Positions 24,812-34,159 of a stretch of DNA of 64,000 nucleotides are shown here, in pieces. The notes under the pieces are model-generated. The model was given only the letters and a program-made list of their open reading frames with translations. It did no database searches and was not told where the DNA came from. A program made the translations under genes and the position numbers. How positions within the stretch are numbered: position 1 is the first letter of the stretch; each line of letters starts with the position of its first letter. This stretch comes from Goodfellowiella coeruleoviolacea (GTDB taxonomy: Bacteria > Actinomycetota > Actinomycetes > Mycobacteriales > Pseudonocardiaceae), in the NCBI RefSeq assembly GCF_024171785.1, contig NZ_JAMTCK010000008.1, forward strand, positions 1-64,000, written 5' to 3'.

Positions 24812-27142
24812 TCAGCGCGCCAGGTCCGCGCGCACCTGCCCGGCCGCCGCCACCAGGTTCCGCAGCGCTGGCTCGACCTGGTCGTAGGACCGGGTCTTCA
24901 GCCCGCAGTCCGGGTTGACCCACAGCCGCTCGCCGGGCACCGCGCGCACCGCGGCCCGCAGCAGCTCGGCGATCTCGGCGACGTCCGGCACCCGGGGCGA
25001 GTGGATGTCGTACACCCCGGGCCCGACCTGCCTGGCGAACCCGGCCGAGGCCAGGTCGGCCAGCACGGCCATGCCGGAGCGGGCCGCCTCGACGCTGGTC
25101 ACGTCCGCGTCGATGCCGTCGATCGCGTCCAGCACGTCACCGAACTCGGAGTAGCACATGTGGGTGTGGATCTGCGTGCTGTCCGCGACACCCGAGGTGG
25201 CCAGGCGGAACGCCGTCACCGCCCAGTCCAGGTAGTCGCGCCGGTGCCGCTTTCGCGGTGGCAGCAGCTCGCGCAGCGCCGGCTCGTCCACCTGCACGAC
25301 GCGGATGCCCGCCGCCTCCAGGTCCCGCACCTCGTCGCGGATGGCCAGCGCCACCTGCCGGGCGGTGGTCGCCAGCGGCTGGTCGTCCCGGACGAACGAC
25401 CAGGCCAGGATGGTCACCGGTCCGGTCAGCATGCCCTTGACCGGCCGAGGTGTCAGCGACTGCGCGAACCCGGCCCAGGACACCGTCATCGGCGCCGGCC
25501 GGGACACGTCGCCGAACAGGATCGGCGGGCGCACGCACCGCGACCCGTAGGACTGCACCCAGCCCAGCTCGGTGGTGGCGAACCCGGCCAGCCGCTCGGC
25601 GAAGTACTGGACCATGTCGTTGCGCTCCGGCTCGCCGTGCACCAGCACGTCCAGGCCGATCTCCTCCTGCAGCCGCACCACCCGGGTGATCTCGGCCCGC
25701 ATCCGCTCCCGGTACCCGGCCGGGTCGAGCTGGCCGGCCCGCAGCGCCGCCCTGGCCCGCCGCACCGCGTCGGTCTGCGGGAACGAGCCGATCGTGGTGG
25801 TGGGCAGCGCGGGCAGCCGCAGCGCGGCCCGCTGGGCGGCGGCCCGCCGGGGGTAGGGGCCGCGGCGCGCGTCCTCCGGCCGCAGCGCGGCCAGCCTGGC
25901 CCGCACCCGGTCATCGCGCAGTCCCGGCGCGCCGGCCCGGTCCTGGCGCGTGGCCCTGACCTCGGCCAGCTCGCCGGCGACCCGGTCCGGGCCGTGCCGC
26001 AGCGCCCGGCCGAGCAGCACCACCTCATCCACCTTCTGCCTGGCGAAGGCCAGCCACGACCGCAGCCGGGCGTCCATAGTGGACTCGACGGTCACGTCGT
26101 ACGGCACGTGCAGCAGCGGGCACGAGGTGCTCACCGCGACCGCGCCGGCCGTGCCGAACAGCGTCGCGCAGGTGGCCAGCGCGGCGTCCAGGTCGGTGCG
26201 CCACACGTTGCGGCCGTCCACCACCCCGGCCACCAGCGTCTTGTCCCGCAGCGCCGGCGTGGCCACCAGCCGGTTCAGCCCGGCCCGGCCGGCCACCAGG
26301 TCAACGCCCAGCGCCTCGATCCCGGTGCGCGCCAGCGGGTCCAGCGCCTCGCCGAGTTCACCGTAGTAGCCGGCCACCAGCAGCGCCGGCCGCTCGGTGC
26401 GGCCGCTCAGCCACGCGTACGCGGTGCGCACCGCGGCGATCTCGGCCGGGGACCGGTCCGCGACCAGCGCCGGTTCGTCCAGCTGCACCCAGGACGCGCC
26501 GGCCGCGCGCAGCCGGGCCAGCAGCTCGCCGTAGCAGGCCAGCAGCGGCTCCAGCAGGTCCAGCGGGGTGAACCCGGGGCGGGCGGCGGGCGAGGGCTTG
26601 GCCAGCAGCAGGAAGCTCACCGGGCCCAGCAGCACCGGCCGGGTGCGCACCCCGAGCGCGGCGGCCTGCCGGTACTCGGCCACCGGCTTGTCCCCGACCA
26701 GCGCGAACCTGGTGTGCTCGGCGAGTTCCGGGACCAGGTGGTGGTAGTTGGTGTCGAACCACTTGGTCAGCTCCAGCGGCGGCACCCCGGCCACGCCCCT
26801 GGCCATCGCGAAGTAGGTGTCCAGTTCGGACAGACCGGCCGCGCGGAACCGCTCGGGCACGGCGTCGAACAGCACGGCCGTGTCCAACACCTGGTCGTAG
26901 TACGAGAACGTGTTGCCAGGCACCGAGTCCAGGCCCGCGTCGCGCAGCTCCAGCCAGGTCCGCTCGCGCAGCCGGCGCCCGGTGGCGTGCAGCTCGTCCT
27001 CGGTGCTCCGGCCGGCCCAGTAGCGCTCCAGCGCGCGCTTGAGTTCGCGGCGCGGACCGATGCGCGGATAGCCCAGCACGGTCGCGCCGATCGGTGGGTG
27101 ACCGGCTGGGCTGGCGTCGAACGGGTTCTCGTTGTGTGACAT
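24812..27142 (-). CDS. metE: Cobalamin-independent methionine synthase
   Basis: 776 aa from ATG 27142, with GGAAAGGA upstream. It has the two MetE barrels: an N-terminal one with [20 protein letters not shown] and a C-terminal one with [12 protein letters not shown], the zinc ligands in [11 protein letters not shown] and NPDCGLKTR, and the homocysteine site. It methylates homocysteine with 5-methyltetrahydropteroyl-triglutamate, the last step of methionine synthesis, without vitamin B12. A cobalamin riboswitch lies about 215 bp upstream, so expression should stop when B12 is available and a B12-dependent MetH can take over. Confidence 0.97.
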   Translation of the reverse strand: MSHNENPFDASPAGHPPIGATVLGYPRIGPRRELKRALERYWAGRSTEDELHATGRRLRERTWLELRDAGLDSVPGNTFSYYDQVLDTAVLFDAVPERFRAAGLSELDTYFAMARGVAGVPPLELTKWFDTNYHHLVPELAEHTRFALVGDKPVAEYRQAAALGVRTRPVLLGPVSFLLLAKPSPAARPGFTPLDLLEPLLACYGELLARLRAAGASWVQLDEPALVADRSPAEIAAVRTAYAWLSGRTERPALLVAGYYGELGEALDPLARTGIEALGVDLVAGRAGLNRLVATPALRDKTLVAGVVDGRNVWRTDLDAALATCATLFGTAGAVAVSTSCPLLHVPYDVTVESTMDARLRSWLAFARQKVDEVVLLGRALRHGPDRVAGELAEVRATRQDRAGAPGLRDDRVRARLAALRPEDARRGPYPRRAAAQRAALRLPALPTTTIGSFPQTDAVRRARAALRAGQLDPAGYRERMRAEITRVVRLQEEIGLDVLVHGEPERNDMVQYFAERLAGFATTELGWVQSYGSRCVRPPILFGDVSRPAPMTVSWAGFAQSLTPRPVKGMLTGPVTILAWSFVRDDQPLATTARQVALAIRDEVRDLEAAGIRVVQVDEPALRELLPPRKRHRRDYLDWAVTAFRLATSGVADSTQIHTHMCYSEFGDVLDAIDGIDADVTSVEAARSGMAVLADLASAGFARQVGPGVYDIHSPRVPDVAEIAELLRAAVRAVPGERLWVNPDCGLKTRSYDQVEPALRNLVAAAGQVRADLAR

Positions 27143-27354
27143 CGTTTTCCTTTCCACTCGCCGGCGCTCCCGGGGAACGCCGCCGACCCTGGAAAGGACC
27201 AACGCGGATGGCGCGGCACACCGCGAACGCGGTGCCGCGAACCGTCGCGCAGGCCCTCCCGCGAGGCCTCGGACACCGCGCGCCCTCGGGTACCGGTCCG
27301 GCCGACTGACGCCTCGGCACGGCACCCGGCACAGCACCCGGCTGGCGCGCGCAC

Positions 27355-27560
27355 CGGTGGCAGGTCTTCGGACTCGCGGGCACCCGTTGGTCGGGCAGAC
27401 CAACGGACCTACTGGCCGTCGCTTCCCGGACTGGTGCCCAGTCCAGTGCTCAACCACCCGGAAGGGTGGTGACGGCGGTCGTTCCCGCTCACCGCTGCGG
27501 GGCAGTCCCGGAGTCGCACCGGGTTCCCTCTTGCCTCACCCGCCGTCCCGGCCTGCGCCG
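27355..27560 (-). ncRNA. Cobalamin (vitamin B12) riboswitch upstream of metE
   Basis: Read on the minus strand it shows GAGGGAACCCGGTGCGACTC followed by CGGGACTGCCCCGCAGCGGT and GAGCGGGAACGACC, then CGACGGCCAGTAGG, and closes with GAGTCCGAAGACCTGCCACC. These are the conserved core blocks of the class-I cobalamin riboswitch, in order, ending before metE. Regulation is probably by occlusion or termination in the 215-bp stretch to the metE start. The exact 5' boundary is approximate. Confidence 0.9.
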
Positions 27561-27919
27561 ATCCGGTGGGTGAACCACCAGCGGGTGCAGGCTACCCGCC
27601 CGCCTCGGCAGTGCCCAGCCGCGCGGCACAGCGCCCACCAGGTGGACGCGATTCCCCGCTGCCACACGGGTTTTCCCGCCCGAGCGCAGCGAGCTGCCCA
27701 CGCGCCCGGGCGGCCGCGCGGCCGGCGCCGCCCGGCGACGTCACCCCGCGCACCCGCATAGTCCCCGTTTCGGGGTTGGTCCATACCCCGAATGGCCCTT
27801 CACGTTGGTGCGGAAACTCAGGCACGCTAAGGGCATCCGGCGTACTCGCAAGTGCCCGCAGCCACACCGGATCTCCGATCACCACGCCACGTCCCCCGTG
27901 ATCACGAGGTGCTGAACTG

Positions 27920-29011
27920 ATGAGCAGGGGTCTCGACTACTCCACCGGCCCACCCTCGGCCGCCGCGGTGCGGGCGGCGGGCTACGAGTTCGTGGTCCGG
28001 TACGTGTCCAGGCCGGGCAACCCCAAGAACATCACGGCACCCGAGTTCGCGGACCTGACCGGCAACGGCGTGGCGGTGGCCCTGGTCTTCGAGACCACGG
28101 CCGAGCGGGCACTGTCGGGTTACGCCGGTGGTGCCGCGGATGCCCGGACCGCCGCCGACCAGGCGTCCGGCGTGGGCATGCCCGGCGACCGGCCGATCTA
28201 CTTCGCGGTTGACTTCGACGCCCAGCCGAACCAGCTCGGTGTCATCGACGACTACCTGCGCGGGGCCGCCTCGGTGATCGGGTCAAGGCGGGTCGGCGTG
28301 TACGGCAGCCAGCTGGTGACCAGGCACTGCCTGGACGTGGGATCGACCCACTTCGCCTGGCAGAGCGCGGCCTGGCGGGGCGGGGACGGATCGGCCGGTC
28401 CGCCTGACCGACGCGTTCACCTGTTCCAACGGCGCGACACCGTGCAGGTGGACGGGGTCAGCTGTGTGGTCAACGACTCGAACGCCACCGACTTCGGGCA
28501 GTGGCCGAAGGGAGCGGGCAGCGTGAGCAAGGACAACGACGCGACGGTCACCGTCGCGGGCAGCGGACCGTCCGGAAAGGACAGACCGGGCGAGGGTGTC
28601 GAGGCGACGGCGGTGAGCGGGACAGCGCCACCGGCTCCGGTCGCGGCGGCAGAGCCGGTCCTGGTCGAACTGGCCTCGGCCAACCAGGCGCCGGCCAATC
28701 AGCCGCCGGCCACCCAGGCGCCGGCCGAGCCGGCCGCGCGGCACGGCGTGCTCACCGACTACGCGGTGAGCTTCCTGCGCACGGCGGTGCCCTCGCTGTG
28801 GGGCGCGGCCGTGGCCTACCTGGTGTCGCTGGGCGTGCTGCCCAGCGGCTGGTCCGAGCAGGTCGAGACGATCAGCACCACCGTGCTGGTGCCGGTGTGC
28901 ATCTCGGCGGTGTACGCGGTGGCCAGGTGGCTGGAGAACCGGGCCTGGTTCCCCAACTGGGCCAGCCGCATCCTGTTGGGCTCCAAGCGCAAGCCGAACT
29001 ACTCATCCTGA
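27920..29011 (+). CDS. DUF1906 glycoside-hydrolase-like protein with C-terminal membrane segments
   Basis: 363 aa. The N-terminal domain (about 1-195) is DUF1906 (Rv2525c-like TIM barrel): GLDYSTGPPSAAAVRAAGYE, FVVRYVSRPGNPKNI, LVFETT and YFAVDFDAQPNQLG, with carboxylates in the barrel centre. It has no N-terminal signal peptide. A Pro/Ala linker with repeated QAPA/QPPA motifs leads to two hydrophobic segments (about 285-310 and 318-340), an arrangement seen in phage-like endolysin/holin fusions. It probably acts on cell-wall glycans; substrate unproven. GAGG precedes the start by 10 nt. Two hairpins and a dispersed repeat follow the stop. Confidence 0.82.
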   Translation: MSRGLDYSTGPPSAAAVRAAGYEFVVRYVSRPGNPKNITAPEFADLTGNGVAVALVFETTAERALSGYAGGAADARTAADQASGVGMPGDRPIYFAVDFDAQPNQLGVIDDYLRGAASVIGSRRVGVYGSQLVTRHCLDVGSTHFAWQSAAWRGGDGSAGPPDRRVHLFQRRDTVQVDGVSCVVNDSNATDFGQWPKGAGSVSKDNDATVTVAGSGPSGKDRPGEGVEATAVSGTAPPAPVAAAEPVLVELASANQAPANQPPATQAPAEPAARHGVLTDYAVSFLRTAVPSLWGAAVAYLVSLGVLPSGWSEQVETISTTVLVPVCISAVYAVARWLENRAWFPNWASRILLGSKRKPNYSS

Positions 29012-29121
29012 CCAGGGCAGGCGTCAGCGCCTGAGCGGTGCGCCGATCTGGCACGGCACACCACGGTGACGGCGCGACAGCACAGACGTGGAGGCGGGAT
29101 CGGCGGACCCGGCCTCAACCG

Positions 29122-29194
29122 CCACCATGGTTCCTGGGTCCATGGTGGACGGCGGTGACGCGCCACGGGAACCGGTGGCCCGTGGCGCGTCACC
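29122..29194 (+). terminator. Two consecutive perfect hairpins after the DUF1906 gene
   Basis: Hairpin 1: CCACCATGG (29122-29130), 9-nt loop, CCATGGTGG (29140-29148). Hairpin 2: GGTGACGCGCCACGGG (29154-29169), 9-nt loop, CCCGTGGCGCGTCACC (29179-29194), a 16-bp perfect stem. They precede the dispersed repeat copy 4. Confidence 0.65.
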
Positions 29195-29201
29195 CGGGGG
29201 A

Positions 29202-29275
29202 CCCCCACCCCACTCCGCGCGAGTCGACTTTGCAAACCCCGCGAGTTGCACGTTCACGCAGGGCCATCCGGGTGA
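29202..29275 (+). repeat. Dispersed 3'-end repeat, copy 4
   Basis: CCCCCACCCCACTC, then CGCGAGTCGAC, TTTGCAAACCC, CGCGAGTTGCACGTTCACGC and a terminal GGGTGA. Subfamily A. It follows the + strand DUF1906 gene (stop 29011) beyond the terminator hairpins, in the same orientation. Confidence 0.85.
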
Positions 29276-29619
29276 ACAGGGCCGCCACGGGCGGCACGGC
29301 CGCGCCCGGCGGACGCGCGTCACGCGCACCGCGCGCGACAGCCGGCGCCGGCCCGGTGCCGGAGCCGCGCCCGGTGCCGGAGCCGCGCTCGGTGTCGGGC
29401 AGGACCGGCAGGGTGGCTGGGCCAAACGGGCACAGTTCACCGCGCGCGAGCGCCCGGACCGCCTGGTGAGCACGCTCGGCGACGCGCCGGGGCGGGCACA
29501 TGGCCCGGTCAGCGGATCGTGCGCCCACCCGGGAAGGGCCATGCTGGTCCCGGCGGTGATCACCGTTGCCCCGCCGTGTCTGCTCGCCCTGTTCCCGACC
29601 AGGGAAAGGACCTCCCCCT

Positions 29620-31056
29620 GTGGCCCTGCCCTCATCCACCCGCTCGGCGCCGAGCAAGCCGACCGCGGCGCGCCGGAACGAGACCGGGGTGGTGGTCGCC
29701 ATCGCCGCCACGGTGCTGGCCTACGCGCTGACCCAGACCATGCCGGTGCCCACCGTGAACGTGCTGCGGCAGGCGTTCGACACCAGTGCGGCGGCCACCA
29801 CCTGGGCGGTGGTCAGCGCGCCCCTGCTGGCGGGCGCGGTGCTCACCCCGGTGATCGGCCGGCTCGGCGACCAGTTCGGCAAGCGCCGGGCGCTGTTGAC
29901 CGTGCTGGCGGTGTTCCTCGCCGGATCGGTGACGGCACTGGTCTCCTGGGACATCGGCGTGCTGATCGCGGCGCGCGCGGTGCAGGGGGTCAGCCTGGCC
30001 GTGATGGCACTGGGGTACGGCATCCTCCGCGAGTCGCTGCCGGCCGACCGGGTTCCGTTCGCCCTCGGCCTGACCGCCGGTGTGCTGGGCGGCGGGGCCG
30101 GCGGCGCGCTGGTGGTCGGCGGACTGATCGTGGACCACCTGCCGTGGCGGGCCATGTTCCTGGCCGGCTGCCTGCTGGTGGGCACCGCCCTGGTGCTGGT
30201 CGCCCGCTACGTGCCGGAGAGCCGGGTGCGCGCGTCCGGCCGGCCCGACCTGCTCGGCGCCGGTGTGCTCGGCCTGGGCCTGGCGGCCCTGCTGCTGGCG
30301 CTCACCCAGGCGCCGGCCTGGGGCTGGACCTCACCGGGCGTGATCGCCCTCGCCGCGGCCGGGACCGTCCTGTTCGGACTGTTCATTGTGGTCGAACGCC
30401 GGGTGGCGCAACCACTGGTGGACCCGGAGCTGTTCACCCACCGGCCGATCCTGATGGCCAACCTGGGTGCCCTGCTGCTGGGGATCAGCCAGTACGTGTT
30501 CTACCTGCTCGTGCCCACGCTCGCCCAGCTGCCGGCGGCCCCGGACGCCGCCACCGCCACCGGCTTCGCCCTGTCGGTGACCGGCGCCGGCCTGGTGATG
30601 CTGCCCGGGTCGGTGGCGACGCTGCCGGCCGGTTCGGTGGCCGGCTGGATGGGCGGCCGGCTCGGGCCGCGCGCCGTGCTGGGCCTCGGCCTGGCCGTGG
30701 CCGTGCTCGGCGCCGCGGCCATGGCCCTCGGCCACGACACCGCCTGGCAGGTCGCCGGGTTGTGGGTGGTGTTCAGCATCGGGTCCGGGCTGGCCATGGC
30801 CGCGCTGCCCGCCCTGGTCAGCAGTGCGGCACCGGCCGACCGGGTCGCCTCGGCCAACGGGATCAACGTGGTGGCCAGGACCGTGGGCGGCAGCGTCGGC
30901 AGCCAGTTGGGCATCGCCGTGCTGGCCTCGCAGACCCTGCCGGGGACCGGCACGGCGGCGGCGTCCGCGTTCGGCCTGAGTTTCTGGATCGCGGCGGGTG
31001 CGGCCGCGCTCGGCGTGCTCGCCGCGGGACTGGCCACCTCGCCCGCTGCGGGCTAG
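29620..31056 (+). CDS. MFS exporter, DHA2 (EmrB/QacA-like) family
   Basis: 478 aa from GTG 29620, with GGAAAGGA 10 nt upstream; the longer frame adds a Cys/Pro-rich stretch that does not look like protein. It has about 12-14 hydrophobic segments, with the MFS signature GRLGDQFGKRR between TM2 and TM3 and the exporter motif C region (LTAGVLGGGAGGALVVGGLI) in TM5. It is probably a proton-driven drug or metabolite exporter in the membrane. It is convergent with an M20 amidohydrolase, stop codons overlapping by 4 bp. No regulator is adjacent. Confidence 0.9.
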   Translation: MALPSSTRSAPSKPTAARRNETGVVVAIAATVLAYALTQTMPVPTVNVLRQAFDTSAAATTWAVVSAPLLAGAVLTPVIGRLGDQFGKRRALLTVLAVFLAGSVTALVSWDIGVLIAARAVQGVSLAVMALGYGILRESLPADRVPFALGLTAGVLGGGAGGALVVGGLIVDHLPWRAMFLAGCLLVGTALVLVARYVPESRVRASGRPDLLGAGVLGLGLAALLLALTQAPAWGWTSPGVIALAAAGTVLFGLFIVVERRVAQPLVDPELFTHRPILMANLGALLLGISQYVFYLLVPTLAQLPAAPDAATATGFALSVTGAGLVMLPGSVATLPAGSVAGWMGGRLGPRAVLGLGLAVAVLGAAAMALGHDTAWQVAGLWVVFSIGSGLAMAALPALVSSAAPADRVASANGINVVARTVGGSVGSQLGIAVLASQTLPGTGTAAASAFGLSFWIAAGAAALGVLAAGLATSPAAG

Positions 31057-32249
31057 CGCTCGGCCGCCAACCGGCGGATGGCCAGCTCGGCGAGCAGGGC
31101 CGCGCCCTCGGGCAGCACCGACTCGTCGAAGTCGACGACGGGCGAGTGGTTGTTCGGCGCGGTGGCCGGGTCGAGTCCGGGCGGGCACGCGCCGAGGAAG
31201 ACGAACGCGCCCGGCACCTCGTTGAGCACCAGCGAGAAGTCCTCGGACGCCTGCCACGGCTGGTCGAGCGGCTGGTAGTGCTGCTCGCCGAAGACCTCCC
31301 GCACCGTGCTGGCCGCGAACTCGGCCTCGACGTCGTCGTTGATGGTCATCGGGAACTCGCGGCGGTACTCCACGTCCACCTCGACGCCGTGCGCGGCGGC
31401 CACGCCACGGCACACCTCGACCGCGACCTCCTCGATGCGGGCCTGCGCCTGAGGGGAGAACGACCGCACGGTGGCCTCGAACCGGGCGGTGTCCGGGATG
31501 ATGTTGCGCTGGGTGCCGGCGTGGAAGTTGCCGACGGTGAGCACCACCGGGTCGAACACGTTGATCGCGCGGGTCAGCGCGCTCTCCAGGGCGAGGACCA
31601 TCTCGCAGGCCACCGGCACCGGGTCCTTGGCCAGGTGCGGCTGCGAGCCGTGCCCACCCCGGCCCCGCACCACCACGTGCAGGCCGTCCGCGGCCGACAG
31701 CATGGTGCCGGCGCGGGCCGAGAACACCCCGGAGGCCAGCCCGGCCGAGCGCACGTGCAGCGCGTACGCGGCGACCGGCTTGCTGCCCGAGGCCTCGAAC
31801 AGGCCCTCGTCGATCATGTGCTGGGCGCCGTTCCAGCCCTCCTCACCCGGCTGGAACATGAACACCACGTCACCGGCCAGCTCGGCGCGCCTGGCCGCGA
31901 GCAGCCGGGCCGCGCCGACCAGCATGGCGGTGTGCAGGTCGTGCCCGCAGGCGTGCATGGTGTCGCCGGTGCGGGAGGCGAACGGCAGCCCGGTGTTCTC
32001 GCGCATGGGCAGGGCGTCCATGTCCCCGCGCAGCAGCACGGTCGGCCCGGGGCGGCCGCCGCGCAGCACCCCGGTCACCGAGGTCACCGCCGAGCCGGTG
32101 CGCACCTCCAGGCCGAGCCCGTCCACGGCCGCCAGCACCCGGTCCCGGGTGCGCGGCAGGTGCAGCCCGACCTCGGGATCGGCGTGCAGCGCGCGGCGCA
32201 GCGCAACCAGTTCGTCCCGCAGCGCAGCCGCGTCCTCGCGCACCGTCAC
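31053..32249 (-). CDS. M20 family amidohydrolase/aminoacylase
   Basis: 398 aa from GTG 32249 with AAGAGGGG upstream. Metal-binding motifs of the M20D group are present: LLRGDMDALPM, HACGHDLHTAM and FQPGEEG, with a dimerisation domain and a C-terminal His near the end. Such enzymes remove acyl groups from N-acyl amino acids or hydrolyse amides (hippurate, indole-acetyl amino acids). No signal peptide, so cytoplasmic. The GntR regulator 75 bp upstream is codirectional and the two may be cotranscribed. Confidence 0.92.
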   Translation of the reverse strand: MTVREDAAALRDELVALRRALHADPEVGLHLPRTRDRVLAAVDGLGLEVRTGSAVTSVTGVLRGGRPGPTVLLRGDMDALPMRENTGLPFASRTGDTMHACGHDLHTAMLVGAARLLAARRAELAGDVVFMFQPGEEGWNGAQHMIDEGLFEASGSKPVAAYALHVRSAGLASGVFSARAGTMLSAADGLHVVVRGRGGHGSQPHLAKDPVPVACEMVLALESALTRAINVFDPVVLTVGNFHAGTQRNIIPDTARFEATVRSFSPQAQARIEEVAVEVCRGVAAAHGVEVDVEYRREFPMTINDDVEAEFAASTVREVFGEQHYQPLDQPWQASEDFSLVLNEVPGAFVFLGACPPGLDPATAPNNHSPVVDFDESVLPEGAALLAELAIRRLAAER

Positions 32250-32323
32250 GATCGACCCCTCTTCCCGGCGACAGCCCTCGTCCTGCCCGCTGTCCTATCA
32301 CGCCGACGGGCCGAGGGACCAGG

Positions 32324-32986
32324 TCAGGCCTGGTCCGGCGCTGGTGCGGGGGGCAGGCCGTAACTGAGCACGTGGTCGCGGACGATCTCGCCGGTGCGCG
32401 GGTCCTGGCGGCGGAAGGCGGCCACGATCGGCTCGTGGTCCTCGGCGTTCTCGTGCAGTTCCGCCCGGTACACCCGCAGGGACAGGGTCGTCCACACCTC
32501 CACGCCCAGCGACTCCCACACGGCCAGCAGCAGGCGGTTGTCCGAGGCCGCCACGATCGCGCGGTGGAACGCCACGGCGTGCCTGATCTGGGCGGTCACA
32601 TCGCCGGCCGCCGCGGCCTGGTGCAGCCGCCTGGTGTGTTCCTCCAGCACGCGCACGTCACCGGCGAACACGGGCACGGCCAGGTCGGCGGCGAGTCCTT
32701 CGAGCACGGCCCGCACCTGGTAGCTCTCCCGCAGGTCGCGGACGTCGAAGTCGCGGACCCGGGCGCCCTTGTTCGGGGCGGACTCCACCAGCCGCAGCGC
32801 CTCCAGCTCGCGCAGCGCCTCGCGCACCGGCGCCTGGCTGACATCGAGTTCGGCGGCCACCCGCCGTTCCACGATGCGTTCCCCCGGCTGCCAGCGCCCG
32901 GCGACCAGTCCGTCGAGCAGCACCCGGCGGATCTGCTCGCGCAGCGGGCCCCTGGACAGTGGCGGCAACGGCTCCGGCTCGGTCAC
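32324..32986 (-). CDS. GntR-family regulator, FCD (FadR) subfamily
   Basis: 220 aa from GTG 32986. The N-terminal winged HTH contains LREQIRRVLLDGLVAGRWQP and LDVSQAPVREALRELEA. The C-terminal FCD domain (about 85-205) has the usual Asp/His metal-binding set (for example HAVAFHRAIVAASDN). It is divergent from the 2-oxoacid dehydrogenase operon, and the 85-bp gap contains a perfect 14-bp palindrome. It likely represses that operon and itself, with an organic acid as effector. No Shine-Dalgarno is clear before this start. Confidence 0.88.
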   Translation of the reverse strand: MTEPEPLPPLSRGPLREQIRRVLLDGLVAGRWQPGERIVERRVAAELDVSQAPVREALRELEALRLVESAPNKGARVRDFDVRDLRESYQVRAVLEGLAADLAVPVFAGDVRVLEEHTRRLHQAAAAGDVTAQIRHAVAFHRAIVAASDNRLLLAVWESLGVEVWTTLSLRVYRAELHENAEDHEPIVAAFRRQDPRTGEIVRDHVLSYGLPPAPAPDQA

Positions 32987-33020
32987 CGCGTCATGGTAAC
33001 CGGCGGCTCCGCATTTGAGT

Positions 33021-33034
33021 AATGATCGATCATT
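33021..33034. promoter_or_regulatory. Perfect palindrome AATGATCGATCATT in the GntR/E1 gap
   Basis: A 14-bp perfect inverted repeat lies in the 85-bp divergent gap, about 35 bp from each start. It is the obvious candidate operator for the divergent GntR regulator. Confidence 0.55.
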
Positions 33035-33071
33035 GCGTAAGTTGGTCGCACGTCAGGAGGAAGGCACCACC

Positions 33072-34145
33072 ATGACCAGGACCACCAGCCGGCCCCGGCG
33101 TCGGCGAGAGCAGGACCCCACCCCGTCCGGCACCGAGGACCCCGAGGTGCTGCTCGGCCACTACCGGCGGATGCTGCTGGTGCGGCGGTTCGAGGAGCGG
33201 GCCGGCCAGGAGTACACGCGCGCGCGGATCGGCGGCTACTGCCACCTCAACCTCGGTGAGGAGGCCACGGTCGTCGGCCTGATGGCGGCGCTGGAGCCGA
33301 CGGACTACGTGTTCACCAGCTACCGGGACCACGGCTACGCCCTGGCCAGGGGCGTCGACCCCGGCCGGGTGATGGCCGAGCTGTTCGGCCGCGCCACCGG
33401 CGTGTCCAAGGGCTGGGGCGGGTCGATGCACCTGTTCGACGTGGACACCCGGCTGCTCGGCGGCTACGGCATCGTGGGCGGGCAGATCCCGCTGGCCACC
33501 GGGGCGGCGCTGGCCGTCGCCTACCGGCAGGGCACCGAGGTGGTGCTGTGCCACATGGGCGACGGCGCCACCAACATCGGCGCGTTCCACGAGTCGCTGA
33601 ACCTGGCCAGCCTGTGGCGGCTGCCCGTGGTGTACGTGGTGGTGAACAACGAACTCGGCATGGGCACGCCCGTGGAGCGGTCCTCGGCCGAACCCGAACT
33701 GCACCGCAGGGCCGCCGCCTACCGGATGACCGGTGAACGCGTCGACGGCAACGACGTGCTCGCCGTGCGCGACGCGGCCCGGCGCGCGGTCGAGCGCGCC
33801 CGCCGCGGCGAGCCGACCCTGCTGGAGACGATGAGCGGCCGGCTGCGCGGGCACTCCGTGGTGGACCCGGCGCGCTACCGCACGCCCGCCGAGCGGGACC
33901 GGCTGGCGCAGGCCGATCCGGTGGCGCGGCTGCGCGGCCAGCTGCTGGCGGCCGGGGTGCTGACCGAGCAGGCCGCCGAGGCGCTCGACGCCGAGGTCGG
34001 GCAGGTGGTCGAGGCGGCAACCGAGTTCGCCGAGCACAGCCCGCACCCCGAGGTCGACACGCTGTTCGACCACACCCACGCCACCCCCGTGCCCGGCGAG
34101 ACCCGCCGTCTCCCGGCCGACCCGCTGTTCCCCGAAGACCAGTAG
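33072..34145 (+). CDS. 2-oxoacid dehydrogenase E1 alpha subunit
   Basis: 357 aa from ATG 33072 with AGGAGGAAGG upstream. It has the thiamine-diphosphate fold of PDH/BCKDH E1 alpha: FTSYRDHGYALARGV, GYGIVGGQIPLATG, and the TPP/Mg motif GDGATNIGAFHESLNLASLW ending near VVNNELGMGT. It decarboxylates a 2-oxo acid together with E1 beta (next gene). Sequence resembles the pyruvate-type group and mycobacterial Rv2497c, assigned to branched-chain 2-oxoacids, so the substrate is left open. First gene of an E1a-E1b-E2 operon. No E3 follows; lipoamide dehydrogenase must be encoded elsewhere. Confidence 0.92.
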   Translation: MTRTTSRPRRRREQDPTPSGTEDPEVLLGHYRRMLLVRRFEERAGQEYTRARIGGYCHLNLGEEATVVGLMAALEPTDYVFTSYRDHGYALARGVDPGRVMAELFGRATGVSKGWGGSMHLFDVDTRLLGGYGIVGGQIPLATGAALAVAYRQGTEVVLCHMGDGATNIGAFHESLNLASLWRLPVVYVVVNNELGMGTPVERSSAEPELHRRAAAYRMTGERVDGNDVLAVRDAARRAVERARRGEPTLLETMSGRLRGHSVVDPARYRTPAERDRLAQADPVARLRGQLLAAGVLTEQAAEALDAEVGQVVEAATEFAEHSPHPEVDTLFDHTHATPVPGETRRLPADPLFPEDQ

Positions 34146-34159
34146 GACGAGGACGACCC

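Noticed and set aside
24668-27139. 823-codon plus-strand frame opposite metE
   Set aside because: Shadow; metE on the minus strand is unmistakable.
27357-27560. Plus-strand small RNA or tRNA in the metE upstream region
   Set aside because: The structured blocks read correctly only on the minus strand, as a cobalamin riboswitch.
27920-29011. Prophage region
   Set aside because: The DUF1906 protein has a phage-like tail, but no integrase, capsid or packaging genes are near.
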